Shown piece by piece: positions 26,076 through 37,012 of a stretch of DNA of 64,000 bases; positions within the stretch are counted from its first letter, which is position 1, and each line of letters opens with the position of its first letter. Made by a program: the position numbers and the translations under genes. Origin of the DNA: Hoeflea sp. IMCC20628 (GTDB lineage Bacteria > Pseudomonadota > Alphaproteobacteria > Rhizobiales > Rhizobiaceae); NCBI RefSeq assembly GCF_001011155.1, contig NZ_CP011479.1:1196501-1260500 (forward strand). The letters are read 5' to 3'. The notes beneath the pieces were generated by a model that was not told where the DNA came from, did not search any database, and saw nothing but the letters and a program-made list of their open reading frames with translations.

Positions 26076-26687
26076 ATGTTGTTTCGCCGCCGAAAACCAG
26101 AGGGATTTTTTGACCGGATGCGCACCGCGCTCTGGCCAAGGAGATCTTTTGGCCGGTCGTTTCAATATTTCATCAAGCGCGTGTTGCGATTGACCGCAAC
26201 GCCCCATGCCATTGCCGCCGGTGTGGCTGCCGGTGTTTTCGCGTCCTGGACGCCCTTGCTGGGGTTTCATTTCGTTCTGGCTTTCGCGCTTTCCTACGCC
26301 TTGGCCGGCAATATGATGGCCGCCGCGATCGGCACCGGTTTCGGCAATCCGATCTCGTTCCCGTTCATCTGGGCTCTGACACTCAAAATCGGCAATCTGC
26401 TGATTGGCATCGAGACGGGTGTTCACCAAAAGCATGTTGATCTGCAAGCATTGCTGCGGCATCTCGATGTCAGCCAGTTGTGGGATCCGGTTCTCAAGCC
26501 GATGCTGATCGGCGCAATTCCGCCAGGTATCATCACCGCCGTCGGATTTTACATTCTGACCTATTGGGGGGTCCGGGTGTTTCAGACACGCAGAAAATCC
26601 CGACTGGCTGCGCGCGCCAAGGCCCGGATCCGGGAAATCGCGGCAGCGCGCGCCGATAGAAAATCGGACGGAGCGAAGCGCGCGTGA
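26076..26687 (+). CDS. DUF2062 domain inner-membrane protein
   Basis: A 203-residue protein with a basic N-terminus and three to four hydrophobic spans. The DUF2062 core is [39 protein letters not shown] and [17 protein letters not shown]. Function is not established. The ATG at 26076 gives [12 protein letters not shown]; an in-frame TTG at 26043 is less likely. Its last bases overlap acpS by 4 nt (GTGA). The C-terminal tail is rich in Arg and Ala. Confidence 0.85.
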   Translation: MLFRRRKPEGFFDRMRTALWPRRSFGRSFQYFIKRVLRLTATPHAIAAGVAAGVFASWTPLLGFHFVLAFALSYALAGNMMAAAIGTGFGNPISFPFIWALTLKIGNLLIGIETGVHQKHVDLQALLRHLDVSQLWDPVLKPMLIGAIPPGIITAVGFYILTYWGVRVFQTRRKSRLAARAKARIREIAAARADRKSDGAKRA

Positions 26688-27085
26688 TCATCGGAATTGG
26701 CAGCGATCTTATTGATATCAGACGGATTGAAAAGACACTTGAGCGCCATGGCGAGCGCTTTACCAACCGCTGTTTTACCGAGGTGGAGCGATCCAAATCG
26801 GATCGCAGGGCGCTGCGGGCGGCCTCTTACGCCAAGCGGTTCGCCGCCAAAGAAGCCTGTTCCAAGGCGCTGGGTACAGGCTTGTCGCAGGGCGTGTTCT
26901 GGCGGGACATGGGAGTGGTCAATCTTCCCGGCGGCAAGCCTACGATGCGATTGAGCGGTGGTGCCGCCGAACGGTTGGAGAAAATGACGCCCGCCGGTAT
27001 GGTGTGTGCCATCCATTTGACAATAACAGATGATTTTCCATTGGCGCAGGCCTTCGTGATCATCGAAGCATTGCCGCAGTCCTGA
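26684..27085 (+). CDS. acpS: Holo-[acyl-carrier-protein] synthase
   Basis: A 133-residue AcpS, which transfers 4'-phosphopantetheine from CoA to acyl carrier protein. It has both signature blocks: [14 protein letters not shown] (metal-binding Asp8) and [15 protein letters not shown] (metal-binding Glu). The start is a GTG inside a GTGA overlap with the DUF2062 gene, so translation is coupled. It precedes lepB, rnc and era in the order usual for Rhizobiales. Confidence 0.96.
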   Translation: MIIGIGSDLIDIRRIEKTLERHGERFTNRCFTEVERSKSDRRALRAASYAKRFAAKEACSKALGTGLSQGVFWRDMGVVNLPGGKPTMRLSGGAAERLEKMTPAGMVCAIHLTITDDFPLAQAFVIIEALPQS

Positions 27086-27283
27086 CGGCTTGTTGTCACA
27101 GGTCAAACCGGGGCCCAACGGGGCGTCAAAATTTGTGCTATGGCAGCATGGTTCCTGTAATTGACTCGCAATCAACCTGATGCGCCAGCCGGTAGATCGC
27201 CGGACATCGGCGAGCGGTGTTGCCGCGAACGATGCAAACAGCTAGAGAAAGCGCTTCTGCGCCACACCTGAGGAAATCAACGC

Positions 27284-28030
27284 GTGTCTGAGACAAGAAA
27301 AGACCAATCCGGCGGACTTTGGGAAAACGTGAAGGTGCTTGTCCAGGCACTGTTGCTCGCGGTGATCATCCGCACCCTGTTTTTCCAGCCATTCAGCATT
27401 CCGTCCGGATCAATGATGGAGACGCTGCTGGTCGGCGACTATCTGTTCGTGTCGAAATATTCCTACGGCTATTCCAAATACTCGATCCCGTTTTCGCCGG
27501 ACCTGTTTTCCGGGCGGATCTGGAGCGACGAGCCCGAGCGTGGCGATGTTGCCGTTTTCCGGCTGCCAAGCAACACCAAGATTGATTACATCAAGCGGGT
27601 GATCGGACTTCCGGGCGACCGTATTCAGGTCACCGATGGCGTGCTTTTCATCAATGGCGAAGCGGTTGAGCGTGAGCTTGAGGGCAGTTATGAGCCCGAG
27701 GGGCGTTACAATCAGGGCACTGCTGTTCCGGTTTACCGCGAGACCCTGCCCAACGGGGTGACCTACACCACGCTCGACCTCAGCCCCAGTTCCCCGGGCG
27801 ACAACACCCGTGAATTCGTGGTGCCTGAAGGTCATTATTTCATGATGGGTGACAACCGCGACAACTCGCAGGACAGCCGCTTTGAAGTTGGCTACGTTCC
27901 GCTTGAAAACTTCATCGGTCGCGCGACGGTCATCTTCTTCTCGATCGCCAATGATTCGTCGCCGCTCGAAATCTGGAAATGGCCGACCGATCTGCGTTTC
28001 GACCGGTTCTTCAAATCCGCCCAGCGATGA
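27284..28030 (+). CDS. lepB: Signal peptidase I
   Basis: A 248-residue leader peptidase that removes signal peptides at the periplasmic face. One N-terminal span (residues 16-33) precedes box B PSGSMMETL (Ser43 catalytic) and DYIKRVIGLPGDRI (Lys104 general base); box E is MGDNRDNSQDSR. GTG 27284 is the start, with TGAGGAAA upstream. The 198 bp before it contain no recognised gene. It overlaps rnc by 4 nt. Confidence 0.97.
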   Translation: MSETRKDQSGGLWENVKVLVQALLLAVIIRTLFFQPFSIPSGSMMETLLVGDYLFVSKYSYGYSKYSIPFSPDLFSGRIWSDEPERGDVAVFRLPSNTKIDYIKRVIGLPGDRIQVTDGVLFINGEAVERELEGSYEPEGRYNQGTAVPVYRETLPNGVTYTTLDLSPSSPGDNTREFVVPEGHYFMMGDNRDNSQDSRFEVGYVPLENFIGRATVIFFSIANDSSPLEIWKWPTDLRFDRFFKSAQR

Positions 28031-28752
28031 AGCGCGCGACAAAAAAACAGGCGGAGATCGTTGTCCGGGTTCAAGACCGGATCGGCCATGTCTTCGCCAA
28101 TCCGGTGCGACTGGAACGGGCGCTGACCCATGCCAGCATTCGCAATCCGGCGGGCGGGAATTACGAACGGCTTGAGTTCCTGGGAGACCGGGTGCTTGGT
28201 CTGTGCGTGGCGGAACTCTTGTTCAGTCAGTTCAGCGAAGCCAGCGAGGGCGAGATGTCGGTGCGTCTCAATCAGCTCGTCAGTGCCCAGACCTGCGGCG
28301 AAGTCGCCGATGAACTGGGATTGCACGAATTCATTCGCACCGGCGCCGATGTGAAGAAGATGACTGACAAGCGGATGGCCAATGTGCGCGCCGATGTGGT
28401 GGAATCGCTGATTGCGGCGATCTATCTCGATGCCGGTCTGGAGGCGGCGCGCGCCTTCATCCACAAGAATTGGAAAACCCGCGCCTTGGCCGACGATGCA
28501 GCGCGGCGCGATGCCAAGACAGAATTGCAGGAGTGGGCGCATGCCCGCTTCGGCGTGACGCCAGTCTACAAGGTGACAGACCGGTCCGGTCCCGATCACG
28601 ATCCGGTCTTTAAAGTTGATGTGCAGGTTGACGGAACCGAGCCTGCCAGCGGCGAAAGCCGTTCCAAGCGTGCCGCAGAACAGGTTGCGGCGACCGCTCT
28701 CCTCGAACGTGAAGGCGTCTGGCAATCCGGCGCAGGAAAAGATGATGACTGA
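28027..28752 (+). CDS. rnc: Ribonuclease III
   Basis: A 241-residue double-strand-specific endoribonuclease for rRNA and mRNA processing. The catalytic signature NYERLEFLGDRVLG is at residues 45-58, the second acidic site lies in DVVESLIAAIYLDAG, and the C-terminal dsRNA-binding domain begins DAKTELQEWAHARFG. The ATG lies in an ATGA overlap with lepB; an earlier in-frame start inside lepB is rejected. It overlaps the start of era by 11 nt. Confidence 0.97.
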   Translation: MKRATKKQAEIVVRVQDRIGHVFANPVRLERALTHASIRNPAGGNYERLEFLGDRVLGLCVAELLFSQFSEASEGEMSVRLNQLVSAQTCGEVADELGLHEFIRTGADVKKMTDKRMANVRADVVESLIAAIYLDAGLEAARAFIHKNWKTRALADDAARRDAKTELQEWAHARFGVTPVYKVTDRSGPDHDPVFKVDVQVDGTEPASGESRSKRAAEQVAATALLEREGVWQSGAGKDDD

Positions 28753-29692
28753 TACACCTGAAACACCAGATACGGACGCAGCTCCATCTGAACCGCTTGG
28801 CCCGACCCGCTCGGGTTTCGTGGCCTTGATCGGCGCGCCAAATGCCGGCAAGTCGACATTGATGAACCAGCTTGTCGGCGCAAAAGTCTCGATCGTGTCG
28901 CACAAGGTGCAAACCACCCGGGCGATTGTCCGCGGCATTGCCATTCATGATCGGACCCAGATCGTTTTCATCGATACGCCTGGCATTTTCACGCCGAAGC
29001 GGCGGCTTGACCGGGCGATGGTGACATCGGCCTGGGGTGGCGCCAAGGATGGCGATCTGGTGCTGGTAATGATCGACGCCGAGCGCGGCATCAAGGGTGA
29101 CGCAGAAGCGTTGCTCGATTCTCTTGCCGATGTTCGCCACAACAAGATCCTGGTGATCAACAAGATCGACCAGGTCAAGCGCGACACGCTGCTGGCGCTG
29201 ACGGCGGCCTGTCACGAGAAGGCCAAATTCGATCAGACCTTCATGATTTCGGCGCTCAACGGCTCCGGTTGTAAGGATCTGATGGACTATCTGGCAAAGA
29301 CCCTGCCGGAAGGCCCATGGTACTACCCCGAAGACCAGATCTCCGATCTGCCGATGCGCCAGCTGGCAGCCGAGATCACCCGTGAAAAGCTCTATCTGCG
29401 GCTGCACCAGGAATTGCCCTACGCCTCGCATGTCGAGACCGAGCGCTGGGAAGAGAAAAAGGATGGCTCTGTTCGCATCGAGCAGGTGATCTATGTCGAG
29501 CGCGACAGCCAGAAGAAGATCGTGCTTGGCCACAAGGGCGAAACCATCAAGGCCATCGGCCAGGCTGCGCGCAAGGAGATCGCCGAGATCCTCGAGCAAA
29601 AGACGCACCTGTTCCTGTTCGTCAAGGTGCGCAGCAACTGGGGCAATGACCCCGAGCGCTACCGCGAGATCGGACTTGAATTTCCGCACTGA
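28742..29692 (+). CDS. era: GTPase Era
   Basis: A 316-residue GTPase that assists 30S maturation by binding 16S rRNA. G1 is GAPNAGKST (residues 31-39), G3 is DTPG, G4 is NKID, and the C-terminal KH domain contains VLGHKGETIKAIGQAARKEI. Two adjacent ATGs at 28742 and 28745 lie within the end of rnc; AGGA at 28734-28737 suits the second slightly better. The first 22 residues are a Pro/Thr/Asp-rich extension. rnc-era-recO is a standard gene order. Confidence 0.96.
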   Translation: MMTDTPETPDTDAAPSEPLGPTRSGFVALIGAPNAGKSTLMNQLVGAKVSIVSHKVQTTRAIVRGIAIHDRTQIVFIDTPGIFTPKRRLDRAMVTSAWGGAKDGDLVLVMIDAERGIKGDAEALLDSLADVRHNKILVINKIDQVKRDTLLALTAACHEKAKFDQTFMISALNGSGCKDLMDYLAKTLPEGPWYYPEDQISDLPMRQLAAEITREKLYLRLHQELPYASHVETERWEEKKDGSVRIEQVIYVERDSQKKIVLGHKGETIKAIGQAARKEIAEILEQKTHLFLFVKVRSNWGNDPERYREIGLEFPH

Positions 29693-29710
29693 GCGGGCAA
29701 AGTCAGCCCC

Positions 29711-30481
29711 ATGGAATGGCGCGACGAAGGAATCATCCTCGGACTCAGAAAGCATGGCGAGACCTCGGTCATCGCCGAGGTGATGACGCATGCCCACGGC
29801 CGGCATATGGGCATTGTGCGCGGTGGTCGTTCGAAGCGGCTGCAACCGGTGCTGCAGCCCGGCAATTCGGTGGATCTGGTCTGGCGCGCCCGGCTGGATG
29901 AGCATCTGGGGCAATACCAGGTCGAACTGCTCAATGGCCGCGCCGGCCGGCTGATGGAAACTGCCATTGGCGTGCACGGCGTCCAGGCGATGGCGGCGTT
30001 GTTGCGGCTGCTGCCGGAACGCGATTCCCACGCCCGGCTGCATGATGCCTTCGCCATCATTCTCGACAGTCTCGATACGCCGGCGCAAGCCGGTGCGCTC
30101 TATGTCCGGTTCGAGCTTGCCATTCTGGAAGACCTCGGCTTTGGCCTGGACCTGAGCGCCTGTGCGGCAACCGGTGTTCGTTCGGAGCTTATCTATGTGT
30201 CGCCGAAAACCGGACGCGCGGTGTCAGCCGATGCCGGGGCGCCCTGGGCCGACCGGCTTTTGGATCTGCCAGCGTTTCTGGTCGACCGCAATCAGGCCTG
30301 CACCGATGCCGAAAGGCTGGGGCAGGCGTTCCGGCTGACCGGCTATTTTTTGGGCCGGCATGTGTTTGACCCCCGCGGTGTCGAACCACCGATCAGCCGC
30401 GAGAGTTTTTGCAACGCCGCTCTGAAGGCGATGCCGCAGCCAGCGCCGGCGCTTTCCCCTGTTCAGGACCCGATTTCATGA
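29711..30481 (+). CDS. recO: DNA repair protein RecO
   Basis: A 256-residue RecO, which helps load RecA on SSB-coated gaps in the RecF pathway. The N-terminal OB-fold begins [20 protein letters not shown] and continues [18 protein letters not shown]; the helical middle and C-terminal part are of normal length. The zinc-type cysteines seen in some RecO proteins are not obvious. It starts 18 nt after era and overlaps the thioesterase gene by 4 nt. Confidence 0.93.
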   Translation: MEWRDEGIILGLRKHGETSVIAEVMTHAHGRHMGIVRGGRSKRLQPVLQPGNSVDLVWRARLDEHLGQYQVELLNGRAGRLMETAIGVHGVQAMAALLRLLPERDSHARLHDAFAIILDSLDTPAQAGALYVRFELAILEDLGFGLDLSACAATGVRSELIYVSPKTGRAVSADAGAPWADRLLDLPAFLVDRNQACTDAERLGQAFRLTGYFLGRHVFDPRGVEPPISRESFCNAALKAMPQPAPALSPVQDPIS

Positions 30482-30987
30482 CCGATGATGCCTCCGCTCA
30501 CGTCAACGGCCAGTTCGTCGGCGTCGTGCCGCTTGATCTTGTGGCCAAAGAGGGCGGTCTGTCGGTAATGCAGGGCATTCTTGACGGACGGCTGCCGGGT
30601 GCGGCGATGGCCAGAACGCTGAATTTCTGGCTCAGCAAGGTCGAAGAGGGCGTCATCGCTTTCACCGGGACGCCCAACCAAGACCATCTCAATCCGCTGG
30701 GCACGATCCATGGCGGCTGGGCCGCGACGATCATGGACTCAGCCCTTGCCTGTGCAGTGATGACCACGCTTGAGCCGGGCGAGGGCTACACCACCGTGGA
30801 ATTCAAGCTCAATCTGACCCGGCCGATCCTGCCTGGCATGGGCGAACTGGTCTGCGAAGGGCGGCTGGTTCATCGTGGCCGAACCATCGCCACCTCGGAG
30901 GCCTATCTTCGTGACAGTTCCGGCAAGCTGCTGGCGCATGGCACGGAGACCTGCGCGATTTTTCCGATCGCGAAACTGATGCGCTGA
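30478..30987 (+). CDS. PaaI-type hotdog-fold thioesterase
   Basis: A 169-residue hotdog thioesterase. The family block [23 protein letters not shown] contains the helix with the HGG motif and catalytic-region acid; [17 protein letters not shown] and [15 protein letters not shown] follow. It would hydrolyse an acyl-CoA of unknown type in the cytoplasm. The ATG overlaps the recO stop (ATGA). It ends the plus-strand housekeeping run and converges on an MFS gene. Confidence 0.88.
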   Translation: MTDDASAHVNGQFVGVVPLDLVAKEGGLSVMQGILDGRLPGAAMARTLNFWLSKVEEGVIAFTGTPNQDHLNPLGTIHGGWAATIMDSALACAVMTTLEPGEGYTTVEFKLNLTRPILPGMGELVCEGRLVHRGRTIATSEAYLRDSSGKLLAHGTETCAIFPIAKLMR

Positions 30988-31054
30988 GGCACGCCGCGAC
31001 CCTGCTCGGTCCGGACGGCAGGCGGGAACAGGCCGCCGGAGGCTTGCCTTGAGC

Positions 31055-32287
31055 CTATTCCGCCGCCATCGGCGCTGGCCGTTCAACCGCTTTCTCCTGG
31101 ATCGGCCAGTGCAGAAATGCTGCAGCGATGCCCAATGCCACGCTCAGCCACCAGACTGGATTGTAGCTGCCAAAGATATCGTAGAGATAACCGCCAAGCC
31201 AGACGCCGAGGAACGAGCCGACCTGATGCGACAGGAACACGATGCCGCCGAGCATGCCAAGGTGACGAGTGCCGAACATGATGGCGACCAGCGCATTGGT
31301 GGGCGGCACGGTGGACAGCCACAACAGGCCCATGAGAATAGCGAAGATGATCACTGAAGTGCCGGTTTGTGGCAACAACAGGAACGCACTGACGACAACC
31401 GAACGACCGAGATAGATCCAGACCAGTGACATGGTCTTGGAATAGAGCTGGCCGATATAGCCCGAGGCGAGAGAGCCGATGATGTTGAAAAAGCCGATCA
31501 GGGCCAGGGACAGCACCGCGTAAGAGCTGTCGATGCCGATGTCACGCAGATAGGCGGGAAAATGCGCGGTGATGAAGGCCACCTGGAAGCCGCAGACGAA
31601 AAACCCCGACACCAGCAGCACGTAGCTCTTGTGACCAAGCGCCTCGCGCAGGGCATCGCCCATCGATTGCTTATACTGGATGGCCGATTGCGTACCTGAG
31701 TTGGCGTTGCCTCGCAGCGGAATCGCCAGGAAGGGAATGATGAACATCATCGCCGCCATCCAGACCAGTGCTTCCTGCCAGCCATAGGTGTCGATCAGGC
31801 CCTGGCTCAGCGGTGCGAAGACGAGCATGCCGGCCGAGCCGGCTGCCGTACCTATGCCAAAGGCCATCGAGCGGCGTTCGGGCGCGACATTGCGGGCGAA
31901 TGCCGCCAGCACGATGCCGAAGGAGGCCGATGCAATGCCGAGACCGATGAGCACGCCGCCGCTGATGTAAAACCAGCCGGGACTCGGAGCCACCGACATG
32001 ATGAAAAGTCCGCTGGAATACAGCAGTGACGACAGCGCCAGAACCTTCCAGGTGCCGAATTTGTCGGCGATGGCGCCGAAGACCGGTTGTCCCAGTCCCC
32101 AGAACAGGTTCTGGATTGCCAAGGCCAGACCGAAGGTGGTGCGGTCCCAGCCGGTGTCGGCGAGCATGGGCAGCTGGAAAAAACCCATGGCCGAACGCGG
32201 ACCGAAGGACAAAAGCGCAATCGCACAGCCGGAGGCTATGATCAGCCAGGGCAGGGGTGCGCGGGCGGCGGAACGGGTGTCGGACAT
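31055..32287 (-). CDS. MFS transporter
   Basis: A 410-residue major facilitator with about 12 spans. The loop 2-3 motif is GAIADKFGTWKVL, and the second half begins near VLLVSGFFVCGFQVAFI with GSLASGYIGQLYSKT. The pattern resembles carriers of the oxalate/formate or monocarboxylate type, but the substrate is not determined. Start ATG 32287 (MSDTRSAARAPLPW) gives a normal short cytoplasmic N-terminus; an in-frame extension upstream is hydrophilic and rejected. Confidence 0.85.
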   Translation of the reverse strand: MSDTRSAARAPLPWLIIASGCAIALLSFGPRSAMGFFQLPMLADTGWDRTTFGLALAIQNLFWGLGQPVFGAIADKFGTWKVLALSSLLYSSGLFIMSVAPSPGWFYISGGVLIGLGIASASFGIVLAAFARNVAPERRSMAFGIGTAAGSAGMLVFAPLSQGLIDTYGWQEALVWMAAMMFIIPFLAIPLRGNANSGTQSAIQYKQSMGDALREALGHKSYVLLVSGFFVCGFQVAFITAHFPAYLRDIGIDSSYAVLSLALIGFFNIIGSLASGYIGQLYSKTMSLVWIYLGRSVVVSAFLLLPQTGTSVIIFAILMGLLWLSTVPPTNALVAIMFGTRHLGMLGGIVFLSHQVGSFLGVWLGGYLYDIFGSYNPVWWLSVALGIAAAFLHWPIQEKAVERPAPMAAE

Positions 32288-32478
32288 GGAAGCTCCAGAA
32301 TTGTTCCGCGACTTTAGGCTTTGCGGGCCACGGGACAAGTTCTTTTGTCTGAATGCTGCGATCACCATAATTGATGCTTCAAACCTGTTCAGCGGCTGGC
32401 TTGGCTGCCGTTGTTGACAGCCGGGTGAGGTCCGGGGATGCTTAAGCCTTCTGGTTGGGGAAGCAGGAGGGAACCCGG

Positions 32479-33129
32479 ATGGCTTTTGGATTTTTGCGGA
32501 TGGTCGCCGCGGCGGTCTTTTCTGCCAGCATGCTGACGGCTGGCTTCGCCGATGGATTCGACCCCGATCGCGCCACGTTCGATCCTGAGAGCAAATTTAT
32601 CATCACGCCGTTTGGCGCGATTATGGGAGACCCGGCGCAACTGACGGATCTTTCCACCGGTCGCACCGGTTTTACCTATTGCTCGACTGTGCCCGACAAG
32701 GATCGCGGTTTGTTGTTGATGGCGTCGGTCATCATTCCGGCGCAGGATGGCGCAGTGGGCGGCGGCCACGCGATGATGATGACGGTTGATCAGGCGCGCA
32801 CGTTCATTGCCAATCTGCGCAAGGGGCGGGAGTGGGCCACGGTCGCGGCAGAGAACAAGGTTGGACTGTTTTCCAAGCCGATTGGCGATGTCATCGGGGC
32901 GGAAGGCGAGGCGGAGCATCTGTCGATCAAGTTCGTCTCCGATGCGGAAAACAATGGATCTGTGCGGATCGAGCATGTGCTCGGTGGCGTCACCAAAGCG
33001 TTTGGTCTTGGCGTCAACCCGGCGCAAAAATATGCCGCGCAAGCCGAGTACGCGCTGGAAACCGCGCTTGCCCTGACACCGGATGCCGCGCCTGCGGAGG
33101 ATGCGGAAAAGAGCAAGCTGTTCGAGTGA
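32479..33129 (+). CDS. Secreted protein of unknown function
   Basis: A 216-residue protein with a probable signal peptide (residues 1-24, ending near TAGFA). The mature part has no motif I recognise; it contains a single Cys in TGFTYCSTVPDKDRG, a Gly-rich GGGHAMMM stretch and an Ala/Glu-rich C-terminus. The ATG at 32479 is preferred over 32455 because AGGAGG lies 8 nt before it. It precedes the nadA control region and is probably a separate transcription unit. Confidence 0.7.
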   Translation: MAFGFLRMVAAAVFSASMLTAGFADGFDPDRATFDPESKFIITPFGAIMGDPAQLTDLSTGRTGFTYCSTVPDKDRGLLLMASVIIPAQDGAVGGGHAMMMTVDQARTFIANLRKGREWATVAAENKVGLFSKPIGDVIGAEGEAEHLSIKFVSDAENNGSVRIEHVLGGVTKAFGLGVNPAQKYAAQAEYALETALALTPDAAPAEDAEKSKLFE

Positions 33130-33236
33130 ACCGTGGGTGATGCGGTCACGATCTTCAGATTCGGCTCGCTTGCAATCAGGCTGGCAACGGCTTATGTGAA
33201 TGGTTCTCCGGCATTGCCGGTTTCTTTTTGACCATG

Positions 33237-33259
33237 ATTATGCTCAAAATGAGCATAAT
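33237..33259. promoter_or_regulatory. Candidate NadQ operator upstream of nadABC
   Basis: ATTATGCTCA and TGAGCATAAT form a perfect 10-bp inverted repeat around AAA. It ends 21 bp before nadA and overlaps a possible -10 element (CATAAT, 33254-33259). A NadQ-type regulator is encoded at 39079-40071 in this same window, and that family is reported to repress NAD synthesis genes in alphaproteobacteria. Binding is inferred. Confidence 0.72.
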
Positions 33260-33280
33260 AGGATGACAGGAGGGTTTGCC

Positions 33281-34360
33281 ATGACCCGGTTGCAAACAGA
33301 AGCTGCCACCCAGGCTGCGATCAAGCCCCAGAGTGCGGCGGAGCGGTTCGGCGTGCTGGATCGTCCGGAGCTGAAATACACCCCGGCCGTAGCGCGCGAA
33401 ACGGCTCATCTTTATGAGCGTGTGCGCAATCATATCCCGGAGATCGAATGGCCGGTCTACGCGCCTTATGTCCACGCCATCAACCGGATCAAGAAGGAAC
33501 GTGGCGCTGCGATTCTGGCGCATAATTACCAGACGCCGGACATTTTTCACTGCGTTGCCGATATTGCAGGCGACTCGCTGCAGCTGGCGCGTGAAGCCTC
33601 GCTGGTCGATGAGCAGATCATCATCCAGTGCGGCGTGCATTTCATGGCCGAGACCTCGAAGCTGCTCAACATGGAAAAAACCGTGCTGATTCCCGATGCG
33701 AAGGCCGGGTGTTCGCTGTCAGATTCAATCACCGGTGCTGATGTGCGGCTGCTCAAGGAGCGTTATCCCGGCGTGCCTGTTGTCACTTATGTCAACACCT
33801 CGGCTGATGTGAAGGCCGAGACTGATGTGTGCTGCACTTCGTCCAATGCCGTGGCCATTTGCGAAAGCTTTGAGTCCGATACGGTTCTGTGCATTCCGGA
33901 CGAATATCTGGCTATGAACGTCGCCAAGCAGACGAACAAAAAGATCCTGACCTGGAAGGGCCACTGCGAAGTGCACGAGCGCTTCACGGCGGAGGAATTG
34001 CTCGCCTACAAGGAAGCCGATCCGACCATCGAGATCATCGGTCATCCCGAATGCCACCCGGATGTGATTGCGGTGTGCGATTACTCCGGATCGACCGCCG
34101 GCATGATCAATTACGTCAAGGACACGCGGCCACCACGGGTGCTGCTGGTGACCGAATGCTCGATGGCATCCAACATCGAGAGTGAAGTCGAAGGCGTCGA
34201 GTTCATCAAGCCGTGCAATCTGTGCCCGCACATGAAGCGCATCACGCTGCCGAAGATCCTCGACAGTCTGCTCTACATGACCGACGAAGTTCTGGTCGAC
34301 CCGGCCATCGCCGATCGTGCCCGGATGGCGGTCGAGCGGATGGTCAACATGAAGAACTGA
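33281..34360 (+). CDS. nadA: Quinolinate synthase
   Basis: A 359-residue NadA, a [4Fe-4S] enzyme that condenses iminoaspartate with dihydroxyacetone phosphate to quinolinate. The cluster cysteines are visible: Cys117 in [12 protein letters not shown], the CC pair near 184-185, and the C-terminal [20 protein letters not shown] and GHPECHPDV are family blocks. AGGAGGG lies 7-8 nt before ATG 33281; longer in-frame starts would run through the operator. First gene of nadABC. Confidence 0.97.
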   Translation: MTRLQTEAATQAAIKPQSAAERFGVLDRPELKYTPAVARETAHLYERVRNHIPEIEWPVYAPYVHAINRIKKERGAAILAHNYQTPDIFHCVADIAGDSLQLAREASLVDEQIIIQCGVHFMAETSKLLNMEKTVLIPDAKAGCSLSDSITGADVRLLKERYPGVPVVTYVNTSADVKAETDVCCTSSNAVAICESFESDTVLCIPDEYLAMNVAKQTNKKILTWKGHCEVHERFTAEELLAYKEADPTIEIIGHPECHPDVIAVCDYSGSTAGMINYVKDTRPPRVLLVTECSMASNIESEVEGVEFIKPCNLCPHMKRITLPKILDSLLYMTDEVLVDPAIADRARMAVERMVNMKN

Positions 34361-34413
34361 GGGTTTCCCCCTCGATCATTACTCCTCGAATGCCTCTCAG
34401 GCCGGAGCATGCC

Positions 34414-36012
34414 ATGACATCCCTGGCGCTTTATTCACCGCCGGTTGCCCCCAAGGGCCCGGTCTCGGTTGTCATCATCGGTGGCGGGCTTGCAGGGCTG
34501 TTTTGCGCGCTCAAGCTGGCGCCGAAAGCCGTCACTGTGCTGGCCGCAGCCCCGATTGGCCGCGGCGCGTCCTCGGCCTGGGCGCAAGCCGGTATTGCCG
34601 CGGCTGTCGGCCCGGGCGACACCATCGAAAGTCACGTTCACGACACGATTGTCGCCGGTGACGGCATTGTCGATGAAACAATCATCCGCACCATGGCTTC
34701 TGAAGCCTCTGACCGGATTCATGATCTGCTTGGCTACGGCGTGCCGTTCGACCGTGATCTGGAGGGCCATCTGGCGGTCAGCCGTGAGGCTGCGCATTCA
34801 GAAAGCCGCATCGTCCGGGTCAAGGGAGATATGGCAGGCCGGGCGATCATGGAGGCGCTGGTTGCTGCGGTACGCAAGACGCCGTCGATCCGGGTGCTGG
34901 AAGGCTATGTGGTCGAGGACCTGATCGTCGAAGACGGCAAGGTGGCTGGCGTCGTCGCCCGCGACAATGCCGGCAGCGGCGAAGAGCTGCACCGGGTGAC
35001 TGGCTCCAATGTGGTGATGGCGACCGGCGGCATTGGTCATCTTTACGAGGTGACGACAAACCCGACCGAGGCGCGTGGTGGCGGTATCGGCATGGCAGCG
35101 CGCGCCGGTGCACGGCTGGCTGACATGGAGTTCGTGCAGTTTCATCCGACCGCGATTGATCTTGGCAAGGACCCGGCGCCGCTGGCCACCGAAGCGCTGC
35201 GCGGTCACGGCGCCACACTGCACAATTCCGCAGGCGAGCGCTTCATGCTGCCGCTGCACGCCGATGCCGAACTGGCGCCGCGCGATGTGGTGGCACGCGG
35301 CATCTTTGCCGAAGTCAAGGCGGGCAGGGGTGCGTTTCTGGATTGCCGTACAGCGGTGCCTGACTTTGCAAAAGAATTCCCAACGGTTTTTGGCTATTGC
35401 CAGGAGGCGGGTATCGACCCGGCCAAGGAAATGATCCCGGTCATTCCGGCGGCGCATTATTTCATGGGCGGCATCTGGACCGACATCAACGGCCGTTCAT
35501 CGCTGCCGGGTTTTTGGGCCTGCGGCGAATGCACCTCTACCGGCGCACATGGAGCCAACCGGCTGGCGTCGAACTCGCTCTTGGAAGCGGTGGTGTTTTC
35601 CGCCCGCATTGCCGAGACATTGAAGAGCGAGATCAAGGTTGACGCGCCCGCGAAGTGGCAGGACGGATCGGTGACGACGACCGAGTACATCACCGAAAAT
35701 GACCATCCCAACATGGTGGCCCTGCGCAAGACCATGAGCGCCAATCTGGGTGTGCTGCGTGATGGCGCGGGCATGCGCAGGGCGCTGGGCACCATCCTGC
35801 ATCTGGCCCGCGAGAGCCATTCGGTCCGGTTTGACAATGTCATCACCACCGCCAAGCTGATCGCTGTCTGCGCGCTCAACCGGACCGAAAGCCGAGGCGG
35901 GCATTTCCGTACCGATTTTCCGGAAGAACAGGCGGCGTGGAAGCGGCGGACGCTGCTGACGCTGGAGCAGGCTCACGCCATCATCCCCGATCTTTTGGGA
36001 GCTGAACAATGA
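34414..36012 (+). CDS. nadB: L-aspartate oxidase
   Basis: A 532-residue FAD enzyme oxidising aspartate to iminoaspartate for NadA. The FAD dinucleotide motif is [17 protein letters not shown] near residue 20; [28 protein letters not shown] and [15 protein letters not shown] are conserved succinate dehydrogenase/NadB blocks. Start ATG 34414 has GGAG 7 nt upstream, 53 bp after nadA. Its stop overlaps nadC by 4 nt. Confidence 0.96.
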   Translation: MTSLALYSPPVAPKGPVSVVIIGGGLAGLFCALKLAPKAVTVLAAAPIGRGASSAWAQAGIAAAVGPGDTIESHVHDTIVAGDGIVDETIIRTMASEASDRIHDLLGYGVPFDRDLEGHLAVSREAAHSESRIVRVKGDMAGRAIMEALVAAVRKTPSIRVLEGYVVEDLIVEDGKVAGVVARDNAGSGEELHRVTGSNVVMATGGIGHLYEVTTNPTEARGGGIGMAARAGARLADMEFVQFHPTAIDLGKDPAPLATEALRGHGATLHNSAGERFMLPLHADAELAPRDVVARGIFAEVKAGRGAFLDCRTAVPDFAKEFPTVFGYCQEAGIDPAKEMIPVIPAAHYFMGGIWTDINGRSSLPGFWACGECTSTGAHGANRLASNSLLEAVVFSARIAETLKSEIKVDAPAKWQDGSVTTTEYITENDHPNMVALRKTMSANLGVLRDGAGMRRALGTILHLARESHSVRFDNVITTAKLIAVCALNRTESRGGHFRTDFPEEQAAWKRRTLLTLEQAHAIIPDLLGAEQ

Positions 36013-36884
36013 CTACCGCATTCCTTCCCGAACTGCCGCAATTGATGGTCGAGGATCAGGTGCGCGCAGCCCTTCTCGAAGACCTCGGCCGCGCCGGCGA
36101 CATCACCTCCAATGCCACAATCGGTCCTGAGCGACAGGCAACAGCCGAGATGAACAGCCGCGAGGCCGGGATCATCTCCGGGCTGCCGCTGGCCGAAGCC
36201 GCGTTCCGGCTGATCAATCCGGCGATTCATTTCGAGCCGCTGGTTGCCGACGGCACGCGGGTGCAGCCGGGGGCGGTGATCGCCAGCATCTCCGGCCCGG
36301 CGCGCGGGCTGTTGTCAGCTGAACGGGTGGCGCTGAACTACCTCATGCATCTGTCGGGCATCGCCACACACACGGCGCGGTTTGCCGATGCCATCGCCCA
36401 CACCTCCGCCAGGGTCACCTGTACCCGCAAGACCATTCCGGGTCTGCGCGGCGTCGAGAAATACGCCGTGCGTTGCGGTGGTGGTTCGTCGCACCGCTAC
36501 GGGCTCGATGACGCGATCATGATCAAGGACAACCACATCGTTGTTGCGGGTGGGATCGTCGAAGCGCTGAGAGCCGCCAAGGCCTTTGCCGGGCATCTGG
36601 TCAAGATCGAGATCGAGGTCGATACGCTGGAGCAGTTCGAAATCGTGCTGAACGAAGGCGCCGATATCTGCCTGCTCGACAATATGGGGCCGGATATGCT
36701 GCGCCAAGCCGTGGCTATAAACAACGCCAGGGACGGGGGCCGGATCACGCTTGAGGCTTCCGGCAACGTCAATCTCGACACCATCAAGTCCATTGCCGAA
36801 ACCGGCGTCGACTACATCTCGACCTCGAAGATCACCATGGCCGCGCCGACGCTCGATATCGGGCTGGATATGTCGATCGGGTAA
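36009..36884 (+). CDS. nadC: Nicotinate-nucleotide pyrophosphorylase (carboxylating)
   Basis: A 291-residue quinolinate phosphoribosyltransferase, the third step of de novo NAD synthesis. It shows [15 protein letters not shown], the substrate-binding [27 protein letters not shown], and the C-terminal [14 protein letters not shown] and [11 protein letters not shown]. The ATG lies in an ATGA overlap with nadB. It is the last gene of the operon; the next gene is 128 bp away and unrelated. Confidence 0.97.
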   Translation: MTTAFLPELPQLMVEDQVRAALLEDLGRAGDITSNATIGPERQATAEMNSREAGIISGLPLAEAAFRLINPAIHFEPLVADGTRVQPGAVIASISGPARGLLSAERVALNYLMHLSGIATHTARFADAIAHTSARVTCTRKTIPGLRGVEKYAVRCGGGSSHRYGLDDAIMIKDNHIVVAGGIVEALRAAKAFAGHLVKIEIEVDTLEQFEIVLNEGADICLLDNMGPDMLRQAVAINNARDGGRITLEASGNVNLDTIKSIAETGVDYISTSKITMAAPTLDIGLDMSIG

Positions 36885-37012
36885 GAGTAGTGGTGGGCTG
36901 CCTCGAGAGTTTTTGACCAAAACCAATTCAAGAATTTGGGTTTCAGAACAATACGGCGAACAGGCCCTGCGCTTGCGACCTTTTTGGAGCGTTAGCCAGC
37001 ATTGGAATTCGT

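Noticed and set aside
25853-26125. A 90-codon minus-strand frame between rsh and the DUF2062 gene.
   Set aside because: It overlaps the start of the DUF2062 gene, lacks a ribosome site and has no recognisable pattern.
28610-30088. A 492-codon minus-strand frame across era and recO.
   Set aside because: It lies wholly opposite rnc, era and recO, all unmistakable genes, and has no family features.
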